In this document: positions 5,493 through 9,204 of the stretch, in pieces
How the letters are laid out: each line of letters begins with the position of its first letter
Numbering within the stretch: the first letter of the stretch is position 1
Source of the DNA: Kiritimatiellia bacterium
GTDB taxonomy: Bacteria; Verrucomicrobiota; Kiritimatiellia; RFP12; UBA1067
Direction: 5' to 3'
Assembly (NCBI GenBank): GCA_017999015.1
Contig: JAGOBZ010000106.1
Location: forward strand, 1-9,204
Length of the DNA stretch: 9,204 nt
Made by a program: the position numbers and the translations under genes
The notes under the pieces: model-generated
The model's input: the letters and a program-made list of their open reading frames with translations, nothing else
What the model was told of the DNA's origin: nothing
Databases searched by the model: none

Positions 5493-7907
5493 TCAACCTT
5501 CGCGAACCTCCACGTTCAGCCCGCTTTTCAACGCCTGAATGATCTTGGAAAAGGCCGCATTCACCTCCTGGTCCGTCAACGTCCGATCCGGTGAACGGAA
5601 CTCCAGGGTGAACGCCATGCTACGCTTCCCTTTGCCGATTTCTTTTGATTGAAAGATATCAAAAAGCCGGACTTCGGTCAATTCCCCGGGACCAGCCCGA
5701 CGCACCGTTTCCACCACGTCGCGATGCGTCACCTCGGCGTCTGCCATAAACGCGATGTCACGTCGCACCGCCGGATATTGCGGCACCGGCTTGACCCCGG
5801 ACACCGCGCCCGCACCGGCCAGCAACGGCGCCAACTGAAGTTCAGCCAACGGCATCGGCGCCGTCATGCGCCACTGATGGCGCAGCGCGGCCGACACCAG
5901 TCCCATGCACCCGATGCGTTCACCGTTGAGCAGAATGTCGACTGCCCACCCCTCTTCCATCGCAGGGTGCGCGCTCCTTTCGAACGCCAAGCACCCCGCG
6001 TGCAGGGCCGCAGCCAGATTCTCCACCGCACCTTTGAGCCAGAGCATCGACTCCTCGTTGGCGACCGTGCGCCGGCGGTCCACGGCCGACCGGCCGAACG
6101 GCCCCATCAGTCCCAAGGCCACGCGTTCCTCTTCGCCGGGCTCGCCGTCCGCTCCTTTGAAAAAGACGCGGCCCATTTCAAACAGCGCCGCGCTCTCGAC
6201 CTGGCGCGACGCATTACGCCCGAGCGAACCCGCGAGCTGCGGCAGCAGCGAATCGCGCAGCACACCGTAATCGGCACTCACCGGATTCGGCAACACCGCC
6301 CGCGAGGCCGGCCGGCGCGTATCAAACGCGTCCAACTCCTGCGCCGAGAGAAAACTGTAGTGCATCGCCTCGCTGAAGCCCATGCCCAACAGGTACTGGC
6401 GGCAGCGCGCCCGCATGTGGAACGGACCGTCATCCAGCGTCGACACCGCCGTCGCGTCCGGCATGCGGTCCGGAATCGCGTCCAGCCCGTGCAGGCGCGC
6501 GATCTCTTCGATCAAATCCGCCTCCAGCGTCAGGTCCAGCCGCCACGACGGGATACGGAAGGTGGCGCCCTGCGCGTCACGCGCCAGCACCTCGAGACCC
6601 AGCGACATCAACAGGCCGACCATCTCGTCGGGCGGCAGCGCCACGCCGATCACGGCCTGCGCCCGCGCGAAACGCAGCGTCACCTCGCCCGCCTGCCAGG
6701 CCCGGTTGTCCACATCGACAACACCTTTGGCCACGCGCGCCTGTCCGTGCTCAGCCAACAGGGCCACCGCCCTGCGGCTCGCCCAATCCGCAAGATCCGG
6801 ATCCACCCCGCGTTCAAAGCGGCGCGACGATTCGGTGCCGAGCCCCAGCCGCGTGGCGGTGAATTTGGTTGACGCCGGGTCAAACAGCGCGCTTTCCAGC
6901 AGCACATGCTCGGTGCCCGCCGCGATCTCGCTGCCCGCGCCGCCCATGATGCCCGCCACCGCGCTCGGCACCTTGGCGTCCGCAATCACCAGCATGCTCG
7001 GATCGAGCGCACGCGTCACGCCGTCCAGCGTCGTGATCGCCTCGCCCGGCGCGGCGCACCGCACCACGACCGTACGCTCCGCCAGCGTGCGGTAGTCAAA
7101 CGCATGCAGCGGCTGACCGCACTCCAGCATCACGTAGTTGGTCACGTCCACCGTCAGGCTGATCGCCCGCACGCCGCACAGCTCCAGCCGGCGCCGCATC
7201 CAGGCCGGCGCCGTCCCGTCCCGCACCCCGGTCATCACACGCGCCGTGTAGCGCGGACACTTGTCCGGATCTTCCACGCGAACCTGCACGAAACGCTCGA
7301 CCGGCTCGTCAGTCTCGGCAAACGCCACGGAGGGCAGGCGCAACGGGCGCCGCAGCAGTGCGGCGAACTCGCGCGCGATGCCGATGATCGAGAGACAGTC
7401 GGGACGGTTCCAGGTAATCTCCAGATCCAGCACCGTCTCGGGCGGCGGCAGCACGTCGCGCAGCGGCGTCCCCGGCTTCAGCGCAGGATCCAGTTCCAGG
7501 ATGCCAGCATGATCGTCCGAGAGCTTGAGCTCGCGCGCCGAACAGAGCATGCCGAACGATTCCACGCCGCGCAGCTTGGCCTTCTTGATCGTGAACCCGC
7601 CCTCGGGAATCACCGCGCCGATGCGCGCAAAAGCGACCGTCAGCCCGGTGCGCGCATTGGGCGCCCCGCACACCACCTGCCACGTCCGCTCGCCGTCCGA
7701 CACCGTGCAGACATGCAGGTGATCTGAGTTCGCGTGCGCCTCGCAGGCCAGCACCTCGCCCACCACAAAGGCGTCGTCGAGCGTCACTCCGACCGCTTCG
7801 ATCCCCTCCACCTCCACACCCGAAAACGTCAGTTTGTCGGCCAACTCCTTGACCGACAAATCCGACACATCCACAAACTCATTCAGCCAGCTGACCGGTA
7901 CTTTCAT
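5493..7907 (-). CDS. pheT: Phenylalanyl-tRNA synthetase beta subunit
   Basis: The 804-residue protein matches PheT in length (E. coli about 795) and domain order. B1 opens with MKVPVSWLNEFVD. The tRNA-binding EMAP-like domain spans about 42-150 (VVGEVLACEAHANSDHLHVC, VVCGAPNARTGLTVAFARIG, SFGMLCSARELKLSDDHAGI). The B3/B4 editing domain spans about 212-385, with GQPLHAFD, LLESALFDP and GLGTESSRRFERGVDP. B5 covers about 408-475, followed by the inactive synthetase-like core (480-700). A ferredoxin-fold anticodon-binding domain fills 708-803 (YPAVRRDIAF to LNVEVREG). By recall of the E. coli enzyme, His268, Glu338 and Thr358 line up with editing residues His261, Glu334 and Thr354, so proofreading of mischarged Tyr should be intact. 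AAGGA (7917-7921) is 9 bases before the start, and pheS ends 54 bases upstream. It acts with PheS as an alpha2beta2 enzyme in the cytoplasm. Confidence 0.97.
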   Translation of the reverse strand: MKVPVSWLNEFVDVSDLSVKELADKLTFSGVEVEGIEAVGVTLDDAFVVGEVLACEAHANSDHLHVCTVSDGERTWQVVCGAPNARTGLTVAFARIGAVIPEGGFTIKKAKLRGVESFGMLCSARELKLSDDHAGILELDPALKPGTPLRDVLPPPETVLDLEITWNRPDCLSIIGIAREFAALLRRPLRLPSVAFAETDEPVERFVQVRVEDPDKCPRYTARVMTGVRDGTAPAWMRRRLELCGVRAISLTVDVTNYVMLECGQPLHAFDYRTLAERTVVVRCAAPGEAITTLDGVTRALDPSMLVIADAKVPSAVAGIMGGAGSEIAAGTEHVLLESALFDPASTKFTATRLGLGTESSRRFERGVDPDLADWASRRAVALLAEHGQARVAKGVVDVDNRAWQAGEVTLRFARAQAVIGVALPPDEMVGLLMSLGLEVLARDAQGATFRIPSWRLDLTLEADLIEEIARLHGLDAIPDRMPDATAVSTLDDGPFHMRARCRQYLLGMGFSEAMHYSFLSAQELDAFDTRRPASRAVLPNPVSADYGVLRDSLLPQLAGSLGRNASRQVESAALFEMGRVFFKGADGEPGEEERVALGLMGPFGRSAVDRRRTVANEESMLWLKGAVENLAAALHAGCLAFERSAHPAMEEGWAVDILLNGERIGCMGLVSAALRHQWRMTAPMPLAELQLAPLLAGAGAVSGVKPVPQYPAVRRDIAFMADAEVTHRDVVETVRRAGPGELTEVRLFDIFQSKEIGKGKRSMAFTLEFRSPDRTLTDQEVNAAFSKIIQALKSGLNVEVREG

Positions 7908-7961
7908 GCCCGAAAATCCTTCTTTCGCTCAACATGGCCACTCTGTGCAACACCATCCGCC

Positions 7962-8999
7962 TCACGCCAACTGACTCAAAAAACGAGTGTCGTTCTCGTA
8001 CAGCCAGCGGATGTCTGGAATGCCGTACTTGACCATTGCGATGCGCTCGACGCCAAAACCGAAGGCGTAGCCGTAAACCGCTGCCGGGTCGTACGCCTGA
8101 TCGCCGCGCGCCCGGTTGACATGCTCGTACACGCGCGGATCCACCATGCCTGCGCCGGCGATCTCGATCCAGCCGCTCATCTTGCAGATGCGGCAGCCCT
8201 TGCCGCCGCAGACGTGGCATGAAAAATCCACTTCGACGCTCGGCTCGGTGAACGGGAAAAAGTGCGGACGAAAACGCACGCCGGCCTTGGCCCCCATCAT
8301 CTCCTGCGCGTAGTAGGCCAGCGTGGACTTGAGATCCGCGAGCGACACCGGCTTCGTGTCGACGTAGAGCCCCTCGATCTGATGAAAATTCGCGCTGTGC
8401 GTGGCGTCGGTCGTATCGCGGCGGTAGGTGCGCCCCGGCGTAATAATGCGGATCGGCGGCGTGTGGCAGGTCATCATACGGATCTGCACCGGCGAGGTCT
8501 GCGTGCGCAGCAGCCGGTCGCCGGTCAGCCAGAAGGTGTCGGACGCGTCCATCGAAGGATGGTGCGCGGGCGTGTTGAGCGCCGTGAAATTGTTAAAGCG
8601 CGTCTCGATGTCCGGCCCGTCCGCGACCGTGAACCCCAGCCGCGCGAAGATCGCGGCCGTCTCCTCAATCACGCGCGTAACCGGATGCTTGGCCCCTGGA
8701 GAGGGCCAGCGCCCCGGCAGTGTGCAGTCAAAGGCCGCCTGCTCCTTTTTGGCCGCACCTGCGCCCGCCACGCGCTCGCCCAGTGCGCCCTCCAGCGCGG
8801 CGCGCCACGCCTGGACGCGCTTGCCGAACTCCGGCCGCTCGGCCGCCGGAACATCCTTCATCTGCTTGATGATCGCCGGCAGCAAGCCGTTGCGTCCCAA
8901 ATACCTGACGCGCACCTGTTCCAGAGCGGCCGCATCCGCCGCCGCCGTCACTTCGGCCAGCGACCCCGCCTGTTGTGAATCTAATTCCGCAAGTGTCAT
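7962..8999 (-). CDS. pheS: Phenylalanyl-tRNA synthetase alpha subunit
   Basis: The 345-residue catalytic subunit charges tRNA-Phe with phenylalanine. Residues 1-85 form the N-terminal coiled-coil arm (RVRYLGRNGLLP is the usual PheS signature). The class II core follows: motif 1 around HPVTRVIEE (105-113), then FTVADGPDIE, ALNTPAHHP and LLRTQTSPVQIR. Motif 2 spans PGRTYRRD to FHQIEGL (188-211), FFPFTEPSVEVD is at 247-258, and motif 3 is GFGVERIAM with Arg319. Ala312 in YAFGFG corresponds to E. coli Ala294 of the phenylalanine pocket. Cys261, Cys264, Cys269 and Cys272 form a CxxC-x4-CxxC knuckle, known from Thermus-type PheS. I chose ATG 8999 because MTLAELDS aligns with the normal N-terminus and GAAGGG (9003-9008) precedes it. 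ATG 9029 would add ten atypical residues and overlap the likely -10 box. The frame and family are certain. Confidence 0.96.
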   Translation of the reverse strand: MTLAELDSQQAGSLAEVTAAADAAALEQVRVRYLGRNGLLPAIIKQMKDVPAAERPEFGKRVQAWRAALEGALGERVAGAGAAKKEQAAFDCTLPGRWPSPGAKHPVTRVIEETAAIFARLGFTVADGPDIETRFNNFTALNTPAHHPSMDASDTFWLTGDRLLRTQTSPVQIRMMTCHTPPIRIITPGRTYRRDTTDATHSANFHQIEGLYVDTKPVSLADLKSTLAYYAQEMMGAKAGVRFRPHFFPFTEPSVEVDFSCHVCGGKGCRICKMSGWIEIAGAGMVDPRVYEHVNRARGDQAYDPAAVYGYAFGFGVERIAMVKYGIPDIRWLYENDTRFLSQLA

Positions 9000-9204
9000 A
9001 AGCCCTTCGCTTTCTGAATAAGACGCCAAGTTTAGGCCAACGCCCCGCCAAAATCAATGCCTCCTTGGTAATCGGTAGCGACAGGGGGGGAGGCAGTCTG
9101 ATGCGAGGTGCGCCGGATGGGATTCTGTCCCAAGGCCTAAAAAAACCGCAAATATTTTTTTGTGCTTGACTGTGCGTTTGTAATATGACAAGCGTCTCGC
9201 CATG
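9000..9204. other. Region upstream of pheS, AT-rich with A and T tracts
   Basis: No gene is supported in this stretch. The part at about 9137-9190 is strongly AT-rich against a GC-rich background, with A7 and T7 tracts around CCGCAAATA. On the plus strand TTGACT (9167-9172) and TAATAT (9181-9186) resemble promoter hexamers, but they are only 8 bases apart, so they do not make a standard promoter. A minus-strand reading frame of 49 codons (9203-9054) has no visible ribosome binding site and no family features. A plus-strand ATG ends the window, again without a ribosome binding site. I see no Phe-rich leader peptide or T-box motif for pheST control. Confidence 0.5.
9029..9057 (-). promoter_or_regulatory. 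Possible weak sigma70 promoter of pheST
   Basis: On the minus strand TTGATT (9057-9052) and TAAACT (9034-9029) are 17 bases apart, each matching 4 of 6 consensus positions. Transcription would begin near 9022, about 22 bases before the pheS start at 8999. Two 4-of-6 hexamers with ideal spacing can occur by chance, so this is tentative. Confidence 0.35.

Noticed and set aside
5649..6872. Plus-strand open frame of 407 codons
   Set aside because: It lies entirely opposite pheT and is full of Arg, His and Gln, typical of the reverse reading of a GC-rich gene.
7962..9029. Earlier pheS start at 9029 (355 residues)
   Set aside because: The ten extra residues do not belong to the PheS N-terminus, and the ATG overlaps the likely -10 box. 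ATG 8999 has GAAGGG just upstream.
9054..9203. Minus-strand frame of 49 codons upstream of pheS
   Set aside because: There is no ribosome binding site in view, no family similarity (it is not ribosomal protein L20 or L35, which often precede pheS), and it runs across homopolymer tracts and the possible promoter.

Overview
The window looks like a chromosomal stretch of a high-GC Gram-negative bacterium. The periplasmic adaptor, the signal peptides and the secreted proteins with Ala/Pro-rich linkers suggest an outer membrane. A YdjY-type lipoprotein-like domain and the style of the two uncharacterised exported proteins point to the PVC group (Kiritimatiellota, Lentisphaerota or Verrucomicrobiota). 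That placement is inferred from protein style only. Every gene I can support is on the minus strand, so the biological reading order runs from the right edge to the left edge.

Right block (about 9204 to 5493): an AT-rich upstream region with a weak sigma70-like promoter, then pheS and pheT, the two subunits of phenylalanyl-tRNA synthetase, separated by 54 bases. Both look complete and functional.

Structured gap (5492 to 5235): 258 bases without a convincing gene, dense with inverted repeats. They can fold into a three-way junction flanked by two more hairpins. On the minus strand the gap ends in an 8-base T run just before the ribosome binding site of the next gene. It is the best candidate in the window for an undescribed element: a structured RNA, or a terminator/antiterminator leader.

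Middle block (5234 to 1442): four closely spaced genes. They encode an exported protein of unknown function with an Ala/Pro-rich linker, a small TrpR-superfamily DNA-binding protein, a class I PLP aminotransferase, and an exported protein with a YdjY-like domain and an ExbD-like C-terminal region. Gaps of 13 to 29 bases suggest one transcript. Phe-tRNA synthetase, a TrpR-type regulator and an aminotransferase side by side hint at an amino acid, perhaps aromatic, theme.

Left block (1441 to 1): an intergenic region with a cluster of perfect palindromes, then a clear sigma70 promoter whose 17-base spacer lies inside an inverted repeat. It is followed by an AcrR/TetR-type repressor and the start of an RND-type membrane fusion protein that runs off the left edge. 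This is the usual layout of a self-repressed multidrug efflux operon. No rRNA, tRNA, CRISPR array or mobile element was found.
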